Part shown: positions 1 through 7,220 of the stretch, piece by piece
Layout: the number at the start of each line of letters is the position of its first letter
How positions within the stretch are numbered: the stretch's first letter is position 1
Source of the DNA: Streptosporangiaceae bacterium
GTDB lineage: Bacteria; Actinomycetota; Actinomycetes; Streptosporangiales; Streptosporangiaceae
NCBI GenBank assembly: GCA_030041195.1
Contig: JASHOI010000430.1
Coordinates: 1 to 9,489 of the forward strand
Length of the DNA: 9,489 bases
Direction: 5' to 3'
The notes under the pieces: generated by a model
Databases searched by the model: none
Seen by the model: the letters and a program-made list of their open reading frames with translations, nothing else
What the model was told of the DNA's origin: nothing
Program-made: the position numbers and the translations under genes

Positions 1-1
1 G

Positions 2-631
2 GCCAACCGGGCGTTTCTCGGCCGGGCGGTGCGGTACCTGGCCGGGGAAGCGGGGATCCGGCAGTTCCTCGACCTGGGAACCGGCCTGCCCACCAAGGGC
101 AACGTGCACCAGGTCGCCCAGGCGATCACACCGGGCGCGCACGTCGTGTACGTCGACAACGACCCCATGGTGATCGCCCACGCCCGGGCGCTGAAAACCG
201 GCGACGGCACCGCGGTCATCCACGCAGACCTGCGCGACCCCGCCGCGATCCTCGGCCACCCCGACACCAGGCGGCTGATCGACTTCAGCAAGCCGCTGGC
301 GATCCTGTTCGTCTCGGTCCTGCACTTCGTGCCCGACCCCGACGCGCACGACGCGGTCGCCGCCTTCACCGCCGCCGCGGCACCCGGCAGCTACCTCGTC
401 TTGTCGCATGGCTACGACGATCAAGACCCGCAGGCCGCCGCGACGACCGCGACGGTGTACGCCAGCACCACCAACCCGGTCACCGAGCGGACTCGTGAGC
501 AGATCCTCACGTTCTTCGACGGCCTGGACATCCTCGAACCGGGCCTGGTCCCGGTGCAGGAATGGCGGCCCGGCCAGCCCGACCCGGGCAGGGCGTGGAT
601 ACTCGGCGGCGTCGCCCGCATGCCGGGCTGA
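2..631 (+). CDS. SAM-dependent methyltransferase, DUF574 / Methyltransf_19 type (5' end outside window)
   Basis: The frame is open from the first bases and aligns throughout with the complete paralogue at 666-1439, so the true start lies upstream and roughly 45-50 N-terminal residues are missing. A GTG at 29 is internal, because NRAFLGRAV just before it matches NRQFLARAV in the paralogue. The Rossmann methyltransferase core is visible: FLDLGTGLPT (SAM-binding glycine loop), YVDNDP (the acidic strand-2 end expected to hold the SAM ribose), then HADLRDP and a late [11 protein letters not shown] strand. These are hallmarks of the actinobacterial DUF574 (PF04672) family, which is cytoplasmic and mostly of unknown substrate. 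It ends with TGA at 629-631, 34 nt before the next gene on the same strand. The family call is firm; the substrate is unknown. Confidence 0.88.
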   Translation, partial: ANRAFLGRAVRYLAGEAGIRQFLDLGTGLPTKGNVHQVAQAITPGAHVVYVDNDPMVIAHARALKTGDGTAVIHADLRDPAAILGHPDTRRLIDFSKPLAILFVSVLHFVPDPDAHDAVAAFTAAAAPGSYLVLSHGYDDQDPQAAATTATVYASTTNPVTERTREQILTFFDGLDILEPGLVPVQEWRPGQPDPGRAWILGGVARMPG

Positions 632-653
632 ACCGGCCCGCGCCGGGGAGCCC

Positions 654-659
654 TAGGAT
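654..659 (+). promoter_or_regulatory. Putative -10 box (TAGGAT) for leaderless methyltransferase mRNA
   Basis: TAGGAT fits the actinobacterial TANNNT -10 consensus. It is followed by exactly 6 nt and then the GTG at 666, so transcription would begin at or next to the start codon. No Shine-Dalgarno sequence lies at useful spacing: the nearest purine run (645-650) is 15 nt from the GTG. A CTGAAC at 628-633 could be a weak -35, but the spacing is long. The same geometry recurs upstream of dapD and of the antitoxin at 7175. This is inference from motif and spacing only. Confidence 0.5.
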
Positions 660-665
660 CGTGCT

Positions 666-1439
666 GTGCCGGAGTTCGACCCGAGCACGCCGAGCATCGC
701 CAGGGTCTACGACTACGTCCTCGGCGGCAAGGACAACTTCGCCGCCGACCGTGAGCTGGCGGGCCGGCTGCTCACGCTCGTGCCGCAGATCAAGGAACTG
801 GCAACCGAGAACCGCCAGTTCCTCGCGCGCGCCGTGACCTGGGCCGCCAACGAGGGGATCGGCCAGTTCATCGACCTGGGCTGCGGGCTGCCGACGACAC
901 CGAACACGCACGAGTCGGCGCAGGCGGTCAACCCCGGTGCGCGGGTGGTGTACGTCGACAACGACCCGGTCGTGGTCACCCACCTGCGCGCGCTGCTCGC
1001 CCAGGGCAACGCCGGCGTCTCGGTCGTGGACGGAGACGCGCGGGACGTCCCGGCGATCCTCGGCCGCGTCCGCACCGGCCTCGACCTGTCGGCGCCGGCC
1101 TGCCTGGTCATTGGGTACCTGCTGCACTTCTTCACGGCCGGCGCGGCGCGGGATCTGGTCGCCAGATACGCGGCGGCGCTGGCACCCGGGAGCTACCTCG
1201 TACTCTCCGTGCTGCACGCCGACAGCGAGGCCGCGGACGAGGGCCTGAGCGCGTACTCTTCCGCGGCGGCCCCGGTGTACAGCCACCCGATGCCGGACAT
1301 CGCCAGTTTCTTCGGGTCGCTGGAACTCGTGCCGCCCGGGCTGGCCGACGCGCGGCAGTGGCGCCCGGGCTGGGACGCCGCGAACCTGCCGCCCCGGGAC
1401 AGCCGCGTGATCGCCGGCGTGGCACGCAAGCTCAGGTAG
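666..1439 (+). CDS. SAM-dependent methyltransferase, DUF574 / Methyltransf_19 type
   Basis: A complete 257-residue protein. The N-terminus [21 protein letters not shown] (about residues 10-30, with one residue fewer shown by some homologues) is characteristic of the DUF574 family. It is followed by [10 protein letters not shown] (68-77, SAM-binding loop), YVDNDP (96-101, acidic residue expected to contact SAM) and GDARD (123-127). The length is usual for the family. It is presumably a cytoplasmic methyl transferase of unknown substrate, and members are often numerous in one actinomycete genome. GTG at 666 is chosen because it gives the full family N-terminus and lies 6 nt after a TAGGAT -10 box, suggesting leaderless translation. 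It is a tandem paralogue of the gene just upstream. Its TAG stop (1437-1439) overlaps the end of convergent dapD by 8 bp. Confidence 0.92.
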   Translation: MPEFDPSTPSIARVYDYVLGGKDNFAADRELAGRLLTLVPQIKELATENRQFLARAVTWAANEGIGQFIDLGCGLPTTPNTHESAQAVNPGARVVYVDNDPVVVTHLRALLAQGNAGVSVVDGDARDVPAILGRVRTGLDLSAPACLVIGYLLHFFTAGAARDLVARYAAALAPGSYLVLSVLHADSEAADEGLSAYSSAAAPVYSHPMPDIASFFGSLELVPPGLADARQWRPGWDAANLPPRDSRVIAGVARKLR

Positions 1440-2373
1440 CCGGCTGCTCCGCCGCGTGCAGCTGTGTGTTGAGCGCGCCCCAGGCGGTCGCCCGCTGCCG
1501 CGCCTCCACGCTCCCGGTGACGCTGTTCCTGATGAACATCAGCCCGGACCGCCCGCTGAGCTCGCGCGCCTTGACCCGCTGGCCGCTGTCGTACATGGTC
1601 ACGATCGTGCCCGCGGTCAGGTAGAGGCCCGCCTCGACCACGCAGTCGTCGCCCAGCGAGATGCCGAGCCCGGAGTTGGCGCCGAGCAGGCAGCGCTCGC
1701 CGACCGAGATCTGCTCCTTGCCGCCGCCGGACAGCGTGCCCATGATCGACGCGCCGCCGCCGACGTCGGTGCCTTCGCCGACGACCACACCGGCGCTGAT
1801 CCGTCCCTCGACCATCGAGGGGCCGAGCGTTCCGGCGTTGAAGTTGACGAACCCCTCGTGCATGACCGTGGTGCCCTCGGCCAGGTGGGCGCCGAGGCGG
1901 ACCCGGCTGGCGTCGGCCACCCGGACCCCGGCCGGGACCACGTAGTCGAGCATCCGGGGGAACTTGTCCACCGACTGCACCTCGATGTGCCGCCCGGCCG
2001 CGCGCGCCCGCATCTGCACCGCGACGGTCTCGGCGGCGTCCACCGGGCCCGCGGTCGTCCAGCACACCGTCGGCAGCACCCCGAAGATGCCGTCCATGTT
2101 GATGCTGTTCGGCCGCACGATGCGGTACGACAGCAGGTGCAGCCTCAGGTAGGCGTCACCGGAGTCGACGGGGGGCACGTCGAGGTCGTCGATCTCCACC
2201 CGCCGGTGCGTGATCCGCACGGCCCTGACCTGGTCCGCGCGCTCCGGAACCGGGGTGAACTGCCCGGGACCACTCGGCGGGCCAAGCCGGGGGTCGGGAA
2301 AGAAGAAGTCGAGCGCGCCGACGCCGGCCTCGCTCACCGTGACGATCGCGTCTCCCCAAGCCTGTCTGGTCAC
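1432..2373 (-). CDS. dapD: 2,3,4,5-tetrahydropyridine-2,6-dicarboxylate N-succinyltransferase (mycobacterial-type DapD)
   Basis: DapD transfers succinyl from succinyl-CoA to tetrahydrodipicolinate, giving N-succinyl-2-amino-6-oxopimelate, in the succinylase branch that makes meso-diaminopimelate and lysine in the cytoplasm. The 313 residues have the layout of the mycobacterial class: an N-terminal domain (about 1-140, with [19 protein letters not shown] near 89-107), then a left-handed beta-helix of hexapeptide repeats (about 145-265). [13 protein letters not shown] (187-199) includes Glu189, probably equivalent to the catalytically important Glu of the M. tuberculosis enzyme (residue assignment from memory). 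[15 protein letters not shown] (204-218) and [13 protein letters not shown] (279-291) are also typical. It starts at GTG, 9 nt after the leuS stop, with a TAGGTT hexamer but no properly spaced Shine-Dalgarno. It is the last gene of the minus-strand run. Function is confident. Confidence 0.95.
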   Translation of the reverse strand: MTRQAWGDAIVTVSEAGVGALDFFFPDPRLGPPSGPGQFTPVPERADQVRAVRITHRRVEIDDLDVPPVDSGDAYLRLHLLSYRIVRPNSINMDGIFGVLPTVCWTTAGPVDAAETVAVQMRARAAGRHIEVQSVDKFPRMLDYVVPAGVRVADASRVRLGAHLAEGTTVMHEGFVNFNAGTLGPSMVEGRISAGVVVGEGTDVGGGASIMGTLSGGGKEQISVGERCLLGANSGLGISLGDDCVVEAGLYLTAGTIVTMYDSGQRVKARELSGRSGLMFIRNSVTGSVEARQRATAWGALNTQLHAAEQPAT

Positions 2374-2379
2374 CCCTGA

Positions 2380-2385
2380 AACCTA
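2380..2385 (-). promoter_or_regulatory. Putative -10 box (TAGGTT) of a dapD-specific leaderless promoter, fused to the leuS stop codon
   Basis: On the minus strand TAGGTT is followed by 6 nt and then the dapD GTG (2373-2371), the same TANNNT-N6-start arrangement as at 654-666 and 7187-7175. The first three bases of the hexamer are the TAG stop codon of leuS. The only purine run before dapD (CAGGG) touches the start codon and is too close to act as a Shine-Dalgarno. dapD may therefore be transcribed independently of leuS as a leaderless mRNA, or be reached by translational reinitiation. This is inference. Confidence 0.42.
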
Positions 2386-5127
2386 CCGGGTCACCACGTT
2401 GACGATGCGGCCAGGCACGACAACGAGCCGGTCGATGGCGGCCCCGCCCAGGTACCGGGCCAGATCGGGGTGGTCCATCAGGATCGAGGTGATCCGCTGC
2501 TGATCGGCGCCGGCCGGGACCTCGATCCGCAGCCGGGTCTTGCCGTTGACCTGAACCGGCAGCACGACCGCGGGCTCGGCGGCCAGGGCCGGGTCGGCCT
2601 CGGGGAACGGCTCGTAGGCCAGCGAGCGGGGGTGGCCGAGCCGGGCCCAGAGCTCCTCGGCGATGTGCGGCGCGAGCGGCGCGACCATCAGCACCAGCGG
2701 CTCGGCCAGCGCCCGCGGCAGCGCGCCCCGCTCGGCGGTGATCCGGCCCGCGTGGCTGGCCAGCTCCTGCAGCCGGGCGATCGCGAGGTTGAACCGCAGC
2801 CCGGTGTAGTTCTCCCGGGTGGCCCGGATCGTCCGGTGCAGCAGCCTGGCGGTGTCGCCGGGCAGCGGGCCGTCGTCGACGACGAGCTCGCCGGTGCGCT
2901 CGTCCACCATGCTGCGCCACAGCCGCTGCAGGAACCGGTAGACGCCCGCGATGTCGTCGGTCTGCCAGGGCCGGTCGGTGCCCATCGGGCCCATGGCCAT
3001 CTCGTACAGCCGCAGCGTGTCCGCGCCGTAGCGGGCGTACATGTCGTCCGGGCTCACGCTGTTCTTGAGGCTCTTGCCCATCTTCCCTGACCGCCGGGTG
3101 ACCGGCTCGCCGTGATAGCTGTAGCCGTCGCCGTCCCGCCGGATGACCTCGTCCGCTGGCACGTACATGCCCCGCGCGTCGGTGAACGCGTCGGCGGTGA
3201 TGTAGCCCTGGTTGACCAGCCGCCGGAACGGCTCCCTGGTTGAGACGTACCCGAGGTCGAACAGCACCTTGTGCCAGAACCGCGCGTACAGCAGGTGCAG
3301 CACGGCGTGCTCGACCCCGCCGACGTACAGGTCGACGCCGCCGTCGCCCGGTGAGGCGTCCGGCGGAACCATCCAGTAACGCTCGTTGCGGGGGTCGACG
3401 AACGCGGTGTCGTTGTCCGGATCGAGGTAGCGCAGGTAGTACCAGCACGATCCGGCCCACTGCGGCATCGTGTTCAGCTCCCGCCGGTACACCCGCGGCC
3501 CGTCGCCCAGGTCGAGCTCGACCTCGGCCCAGCCGGGAACGCGGGCCAGCGGGGGCACCGGCTCGCTGCCCGGTTCGGCGGCGGGCGTCGCGTAACGGCC
3601 CGTGATCTCGGGCAGCGTGACCGGCAGGAATCTCTCCGGCAGGGCGATCGGCAGGCCGGTGGAATCGTAGACGATCGGGAACGGCTCGCCCCAGTACCGC
3701 TGCCGCGAGAACAGCCAGTCCCGCAGCCGGTAGCTGCGCTGGCGGTGGCCGTTCCCGGTGCGCTCCAGCCAGGCAATCGGGTCGGCGAGCGGCTGGTACG
3801 CGATCACCGGCAGCCCGAGGGCCTGCGCGAAGTCCAGGTCCCGCTCGTCGTCGGCGGGGACCGCCATGATGGCCCCGGTGCCGTAGCCGCGCAGCACGTA
3901 GTCGCCCAGGAATACCGGGATCTGCTCGCCGGTGGCCGGGTTCGTCGCGTAGCTCCCGGTGAACACGCCGGTCTTGCTGGCGATCCGCTGCCGGTCACTG
4001 ATCCTCGCGGCGCGCTCCCGGTAGGCCCGGACGGCGTCGGCCTGCTGGCCGGTGGCCAGCCTCCCGGCCAGCGGATGCTCCGGCGCCAGCACCATGTAGC
4101 TGGCCCCGGGCAGCGTGTCCGGCCGGGTGGTGAACACATCGATCCGGTCGTCCCCGCCCACAGCGCCCTCCCCGGCCCCCCCACCCCCAACGACCGGGAA
4201 CGTGATCATGGCGCCGTCGCTGCGGCCGATCCAGTTCCGCTGCTGCAGTTTGACCGGCTCCGGCCAGTCCAGGTCGTCCAGGTCCGCCAGCAGCCGGTCC
4301 GCGTAGGCGGTGATCCGCAGCATCCACTGCCGCAGCGGCCGCCGGTAGACCGGGAAGTTGCCGACGTCGCTGCGCCCGTCGGCGGTGACCTCCTCGTTGG
4401 CCAGCACCGTGCCCAGGCCCGGGGCCCAGTTGACGAGTTCCTCGGCGATGTAGGCCAGCCGCCAGCCGTCGACCACCTTCCTGCGGGTCAGCTCGTCGAG
4501 GTCGGCCCAGGGCTTCCGGTCCGGGTTGGCCGGCCCGGCCGGCGGCCGGGTGCCCGCTTCGAACTCCGCCACCAGCTCGCCGATCGGGCGGGCGCGCTGG
4601 CGGGCCTCGTCGAACCAGCTGTTGAAGATCTGCAGGAAGATCCACTGAGTCCAGCGGTAGAAGCCCGGGTCGGTGGTGGCGAACTCGCGCCGGACGTCGT
4701 AGCCCAGACCCAGCCGCAGCAGCTGGCGGCGCATGGTGTCGATGTTGGCGCGGGTGCTGACCGCGGGGTCCTGACCGGTGCTGATCGCGTACTGCTCGGC
4801 CGGGAGCCCGAACGCGTCGTAGCCGAATGTGTGCAGCACGTTGTGGCCGTTCATGCGCTGGAACCGGCACAGCACGTCGGTGCCGATGTAGCCCAGCGGA
4901 TGCCCGACGTGCAGCCCGGCGCCGCTCGGGTACGGGAAGAAGTCGAGGATGTAGGCCTTCGGTTTCCCCCTGGCGTCCTCGAAACCTGCCGCGAGCGGCC
5001 CCACCGGGTTCGGAGCCTGGAACGTTCCGTCGGCCGCCCACTTTTGCTGCCATTCGAGCTCGAGCCGACTCGCCAACGCCGCGTCGTACCGGAACGGAGG
5101 CTTGTCAGCCTCGCCGCTGCTGCTCAT
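2383..5127 (-). CDS. leuS: Leucyl-tRNA synthetase
   Basis: This cytoplasmic class I synthetase activates leucine with ATP and charges tRNA-Leu. In the 914 residues the HIGH-type motif is HVGH (73-76, in [16 protein letters not shown]) and the KMSKS-type motif is KMGKS (682-686, in [16 protein letters not shown]). The CP1 editing domain shows TTRPDT (333-338) and [13 protein letters not shown] ending at 430; the catalytic core resumes at [15 protein letters not shown] (468-482). [18 protein letters not shown] precedes the anticodon-binding part, and the C-terminus ends [13 protein letters not shown]. It is shorter than the roughly 950-970 residues I recall for actinobacterial LeuRS. Part of the deficit is an apparent in-frame loss near 440-450, where the usual TGDG..NSGFL.GL segment is absent. 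Asp426 stands where a His is usual. ATG is chosen for its GGGAGGA Shine-Dalgarno 5 nt upstream. The upstream oxidase gene ends 14 nt before it. Confidence 0.97.
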   Translation of the reverse strand: MSSSGEADKPPFRYDAALASRLELEWQQKWAADGTFQAPNPVGPLAAGFEDARGKPKAYILDFFPYPSGAGLHVGHPLGYIGTDVLCRFQRMNGHNVLHTFGYDAFGLPAEQYAISTGQDPAVSTRANIDTMRRQLLRLGLGYDVRREFATTDPGFYRWTQWIFLQIFNSWFDEARQRARPIGELVAEFEAGTRPPAGPANPDRKPWADLDELTRRKVVDGWRLAYIAEELVNWAPGLGTVLANEEVTADGRSDVGNFPVYRRPLRQWMLRITAYADRLLADLDDLDWPEPVKLQQRNWIGRSDGAMITFPVVGGGGAGEGAVGGDDRIDVFTTRPDTLPGASYMVLAPEHPLAGRLATGQQADAVRAYRERAARISDRQRIASKTGVFTGSYATNPATGEQIPVFLGDYVLRGYGTGAIMAVPADDERDLDFAQALGLPVIAYQPLADPIAWLERTGNGHRQRSYRLRDWLFSRQRYWGEPFPIVYDSTGLPIALPERFLPVTLPEITGRYATPAAEPGSEPVPPLARVPGWAEVELDLGDGPRVYRRELNTMPQWAGSCWYYLRYLDPDNDTAFVDPRNERYWMVPPDASPGDGGVDLYVGGVEHAVLHLLYARFWHKVLFDLGYVSTREPFRRLVNQGYITADAFTDARGMYVPADEVIRRDGDGYSYHGEPVTRRSGKMGKSLKNSVSPDDMYARYGADTLRLYEMAMGPMGTDRPWQTDDIAGVYRFLQRLWRSMVDERTGELVVDDGPLPGDTARLLHRTIRATRENYTGLRFNLAIARLQELASHAGRITAERGALPRALAEPLVLMVAPLAPHIAEELWARLGHPRSLAYEPFPEADPALAAEPAVVLPVQVNGKTRLRIEVPAGADQQRITSILMDHPDLARYLGGAAIDRLVVVPGRIVNVVTR
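4166..4188 (-). other. Putative G-quadruplex motif in the leuS coding strand
   Basis: Read on the minus strand (the sense of leuS mRNA), the run is G5-T-G7-CC-G4-A-G3: four G-tracts of at least three with loops of 1, 2 and 1 nt. This satisfies the usual G3+N1-7 quadruplex pattern with very short loops, which favour stable folding in DNA and RNA. It encodes a Gly-rich stretch ([10 protein letters not shown], about residues 312-321) just before the editing-domain TTRPDT motif. The pattern is directly visible; folding is inferred. Confidence 0.6.
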
Positions 5128-5132
5128 TGGCG

Positions 5133-5139
5133 TCCTCCC
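5133..5139 (-). promoter_or_regulatory. Strong Shine-Dalgarno site of leuS
   Basis: GGGAGGA lies 5 nt before the leuS ATG (5127-5125) and 2 nt after the TGA of the upstream oxidase gene (5144-5142). It fixes the leuS start and contrasts with the leaderless-looking starts of dapD, the antitoxin and the methyltransferase. That leuS has a ribosome site but no obvious own -10 box fits its being an internal operon gene. Confidence 0.75.
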
Positions 5140-5141
5140 GC

Positions 5142-6509
5142 TCAGATGGCCTTTCCGGGGTTCAGGATGCCGGCCGGGTCCAGGGCATTCTTGATCGCAT
5201 GATGCACGGCCATGGAGTCGTCGCCGAGTTCCATGGCCAGCCAGCGGCGCTTGATGATGCCGACGCCGTGCTCGCCGGTCAGCGTGCCGCCGAGATCGAT
5301 CGCGGCGCGGAACACCTCGTCCGCGGCCGCCCAGACGTGCGCGGGCACGTCTTGGCGGCCGCGGTCGTACACGAAGACCGGGTGCAGGTTGCCGTCACCG
5401 GCGTGGGCGACGGTGGCGATCAGCACGCCGTGCCGACTGGCGGCCCGCTCGATGCGCTCGATCATGTCCGGCAGCCGGGACCTGGGCACGCAGACGTCCT
5501 CGATCAGCGTGGCGCCGAGCCGCTCGGTCGCGAAGAAGGCCATGCGGCGGATGTCGAGCAGCTGCTGTGACTCAGCCTCGCTGGCCGACACATCGGCGAG
5601 CAGCGCGCCGTGCTCTTCGCATTTCTGCCGCATGATCTCGGCGCGGCGGGCCGCGTCGTCGCTGTCGGCCTGCGCGATGAGCAGCGCGTGCACCTCGTCG
5701 CCGAACCCGAGATTCTTCCACTCGTCGAGCGACCGCAAGGTGACCCGGTCGAGCAGCTCCAGCATGCTGGGCTGCAGCCTGGCCGCCACGATCGCGGTCA
5801 CCGCCCGGGCCGCGGCGGCGAAGCTGGGGAAGCTCGCGGCCAGGGTCACCGGCGGCGCGGCCGGCCGGGGGCGCAGCCGCAGCGTCGCCGAGGTGATCAC
5901 GCCGAGTGTGCCCTCCGAGCCAACGAACAGGCTGGTGAGGTCGTAACCGGCCACGCCCTTGATCGTCCTGCGCCCGGTGCGCAGCACCCGGCCGTCGGCG
6001 AGCACGGCCTCCAGCCCGAGCACGGAGTCCTTGGTGACCCCGTACTTCACGCAGCGCAGCCCGCCCGCGTTGGTTGCCAGGTTGCCCCCGATCGTCGACA
6101 TCTCGTAGCTCGACGGGTCGGGCGGGTACATCAGGCCGTGCTCGGCGGCGGCGCGGTCCAGGTCTGCGTTGATCACGCCGGCCTCGGCCACGGCCAGCTC
6201 GTCCGCCGGGTCGAGCTCGCGAATCGCGTTCATCCTGGCCAGCGACAGGATCACGCAGCCGTCAACCGCCGCGGCGCCGCCGGCCAGGCTGGTCCCGCCG
6301 CCGCGCGGCACAACGGGCACGCGATGCTTGCTGGCCCAGCGCAGGGTGGCCGCCACCTCGTCGGTGCTGCACGCAGACACCAGGCACCGGGCCCTGCCGG
6401 GCGTGACCGCCGTGGTCTGATCCCGGCGATAGGCGTCGACGATGTCCGGATCCGTGCTCACCCGGCCCTCGGGCAGGACGGCAGCCAGTTCGTCAAGCTC
6501 GTCCGCCAC
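5142..6509 (-). CDS. FAD-linked oxidase / 2-hydroxyacid dehydrogenase, GlcD and D-lactate dehydrogenase-like
   Basis: The 455-residue flavoprotein has both domains of the VAO/PCMH-type GlcD family. In the N-terminal FAD domain, [13 protein letters not shown] (67-79) forms the pyrophosphate loop, with [22 protein letters not shown] (129-150, quoted without claiming exact edges), then [13 protein letters not shown] and [12 protein letters not shown] (195-206). In the C-terminal FAD-oxidase domain, HAGDGNLHP (369-377) and GEHGVG (412-417) supply His369, His376 and Glu413, the metal and substrate site known from D-2-hydroxyglutarate dehydrogenase relatives; it ends [10 protein letters not shown]. 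The likely reaction is oxidation of a D-2-hydroxyacid (lactate, glycolate or hydroxyglutarate); the substrate is undetermined. I chose GTG 6509 because GAGGGG sits 6 nt upstream. ATG 6515 (two residues longer) is the alternative, but its purine run abuts it. The frame runs further upstream to 6692, but that part is antisense-frame translation of the toxin gene. Confidence 0.88.
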   Translation of the reverse strand: MADELDELAAVLPEGRVSTDPDIVDAYRRDQTTAVTPGRARCLVSACSTDEVAATLRWASKHRVPVVPRGGGTSLAGGAAAVDGCVILSLARMNAIRELDPADELAVAEAGVINADLDRAAAEHGLMYPPDPSSYEMSTIGGNLATNAGGLRCVKYGVTKDSVLGLEAVLADGRVLRTGRRTIKGVAGYDLTSLFVGSEGTLGVITSATLRLRPRPAAPPVTLAASFPSFAAAARAVTAIVAARLQPSMLELLDRVTLRSLDEWKNLGFGDEVHALLIAQADSDDAARRAEIMRQKCEEHGALLADVSASEAESQQLLDIRRMAFFATERLGATLIEDVCVPRSRLPDMIERIERAASRHGVLIATVAHAGDGNLHPVFVYDRGRQDVPAHVWAAADEVFRAAIDLGGTLTGEHGVGIIKRRWLAMELGDDSMAVHHAIKNALDPAGILNPGKAI

Positions 6510-6515
6510 GGTCAT

Positions 6516-6521
6516 CCCCTC
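6516..6521 (-). promoter_or_regulatory. Shine-Dalgarno site of the FAD-linked oxidase, overlapping the toxin stop codon
   Basis: GAGGGG lies 6 nt before GTG 6509 and shares its first two bases with the TGA stop (6522-6520) of the upstream PIN toxin. This suggests translational coupling of the oxidase to the toxin gene. It also argues for GTG 6509 over ATG 6515, which would have zero spacing from the G run. Confidence 0.55.
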
Positions 6522-6909
6522 ATCGGCCGATGACGTGGAAGCCGAGCTTGCGGGCGGCGGCGCCGAGACGGTCATCGAAGGTGGCGACCGTTGCACCGCC
6601 AGGCTGCTCGGCGGCAAGGAGCACGCAGCAGTCTGGCAGCTTGAGGCTGGTTCCGGCGCGAAGAGTGGCCAAGCGGACCGGGGCGTCCTCACCCAGCCCG
6701 ATGGTGCTCACGGCAAGTTGAGCCAGTGCGGCCGTGGCCTGATCAAGGCGGCCGACCCGGGCCGGGCCGACCAGCACCTCGGCCAGGGTGAGCGTGCTCG
6801 CGCCCAGCGGCTGGTCGGCGACGGAACGGAGCAAGGTGCCGGCATCCTGGTGGAAAACATCGGAATCGTCAAAGTGCGCGATCAGCACACACGCGTCGAG
6901 CACGATCAC
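6520..6909 (-). CDS. VapC-type PIN-domain ribonuclease toxin
   Basis: The 129-residue single-domain PIN protein is of usual VapC length. PIN toxins are Mg-dependent RNases, many cutting tRNA or rRNA, and are neutralised by a cognate antitoxin. The acidic active site is complete: Asp5 in MIVLDACVLIAHF, Glu44 in TLTLAEVLVGPAR, Asp93 in SLKLPDCCVLLAA and Asp112 in ATFDDRLGAAARKLG. The C-terminal LGFHVIG strand is also typical. It starts at GTG (6909-6907), overlapping the antitoxin TGA by GTGA, with GAGGA (6919-6923) 9 nt upstream inside the antitoxin gene. The stop lies 10 nt before the chosen oxidase start, so the toxin sits at the upstream end of a run that includes leuS and dapD. Its target RNA cannot be told from the sequence. 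Confidence 0.9.
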   Translation of the reverse strand: MIVLDACVLIAHFDDSDVFHQDAGTLLRSVADQPLGASTLTLAEVLVGPARVGRLDQATAALAQLAVSTIGLGEDAPVRLATLRAGTSLKLPDCCVLLAAEQPGGATVATFDDRLGAAARKLGFHVIGR

Positions 6910-7175
6910 TCCGGCCAGTCCTCACGCAGCCTGGCGAGGTAGCCATCGCCGTAGGCTCCGGTCAGGACACCGCTGGTCCTCGTCACCCCTTCGCGCCGCG
7001 CGCTGGCGTCATGCTCGAGCTGGCTGATCACCGCGCGGTGTCCCTCCTCAACCAGGTGCGCCAGCAACTTGGCGCGATTGCCGCCGTCGGCGGGCCAGCG
7101 CCTGGCCGCGTCGTCCAGTGCCCGAACGATCTGTTCCGTCTCGGTGATCACGTGCCTGGGCCGGGTTGTTGGCAT
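6906..7175 (-). CDS. VapB-like antitoxin of the upstream PIN toxin
   Basis: This 89-residue protein immediately precedes and overlaps (GTGA) the PIN toxin, the standard antitoxin-toxin order. The N-terminal half, HVITETEQIVRALDDAARRW (9-28) then NRAKLLAHLVEEG (33-45), looks like a short strand followed by helices, consistent with a small DNA-binding domain of ribbon-helix-helix or similar type. The C-terminal part (GVLTGAYGDGYLARLREDWPE, less its edges) would be the toxin-binding tail. I recognise the arrangement and general composition but not a named antitoxin family. A frame-compatible TTG at 7181 would add two residues. ATG 7175 is preferred because it follows a TACACT -10 box by 6 nt. 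The promoter contains an inverted repeat that this protein probably binds. Confidence 0.8.
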   Translation of the reverse strand: MPTTRPRHVITETEQIVRALDDAARRWPADGGNRAKLLAHLVEEGHRAVISQLEHDASARREGVTRTSGVLTGAYGDGYLARLREDWPE

Positions 7176-7181
7176 AGCCAA

Positions 7182-7187
7182 AGTGTA
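7182..7187 (-). promoter_or_regulatory. Putative -10 box (TACACT) of the antitoxin-toxin-led operon
   Basis: TACACT on the minus strand is a very good match to the actinobacterial -10 consensus. It lies 6 nt before the antitoxin ATG (7175-7173), predicting a leaderless transcript. There is no purine-rich ribosome site between them. No convincing -35 was found at 17-18 nt. With no other clear promoter before dapD, this may serve the toxin, the oxidase and leuS as well. Confidence 0.6.
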
Positions 7188-7210
7188 GCACCTAGATGAC
7201 GGTGCAACAC
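7183..7210. promoter_or_regulatory. 10-bp inverted repeat over the antitoxin promoter (probable autoregulatory operator)
   Basis: The left arm GTGTAGCACC (7183-7192) and right arm GGTGCAACAC (7201-7210) are reverse complements except at one position, separated by 8 nt (TAGATGAC). The left arm covers five of the six -10 bases of the antitoxin gene and the right arm extends into the -35 region. A bound antitoxin or toxin-antitoxin complex would block RNA polymerase, the usual autoregulation in vapBC modules. It also lies about 70-100 bp upstream of the divergent permease, so it might affect that gene too. The repeat is seen; the role is inferred. Confidence 0.55.
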
Positions 7211-7220
7211 CCGTGTGGCC

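Noticed and set aside
3745..5202. 485-codon plus-strand frame opposite leuS
   Set aside because: Low-complexity Val/Gly/Arg/Gln composition with no motif; it lies wholly antisense to an unmistakable leucyl-tRNA synthetase.
6510..6692. N-terminal extension of the FAD-linked oxidase to 6692
   Set aside because: The extra residues are Ser/Pro/Ala-rich and overlap the PIN toxin gene in another frame; homology and a ribosome site begin near 6509-6515.
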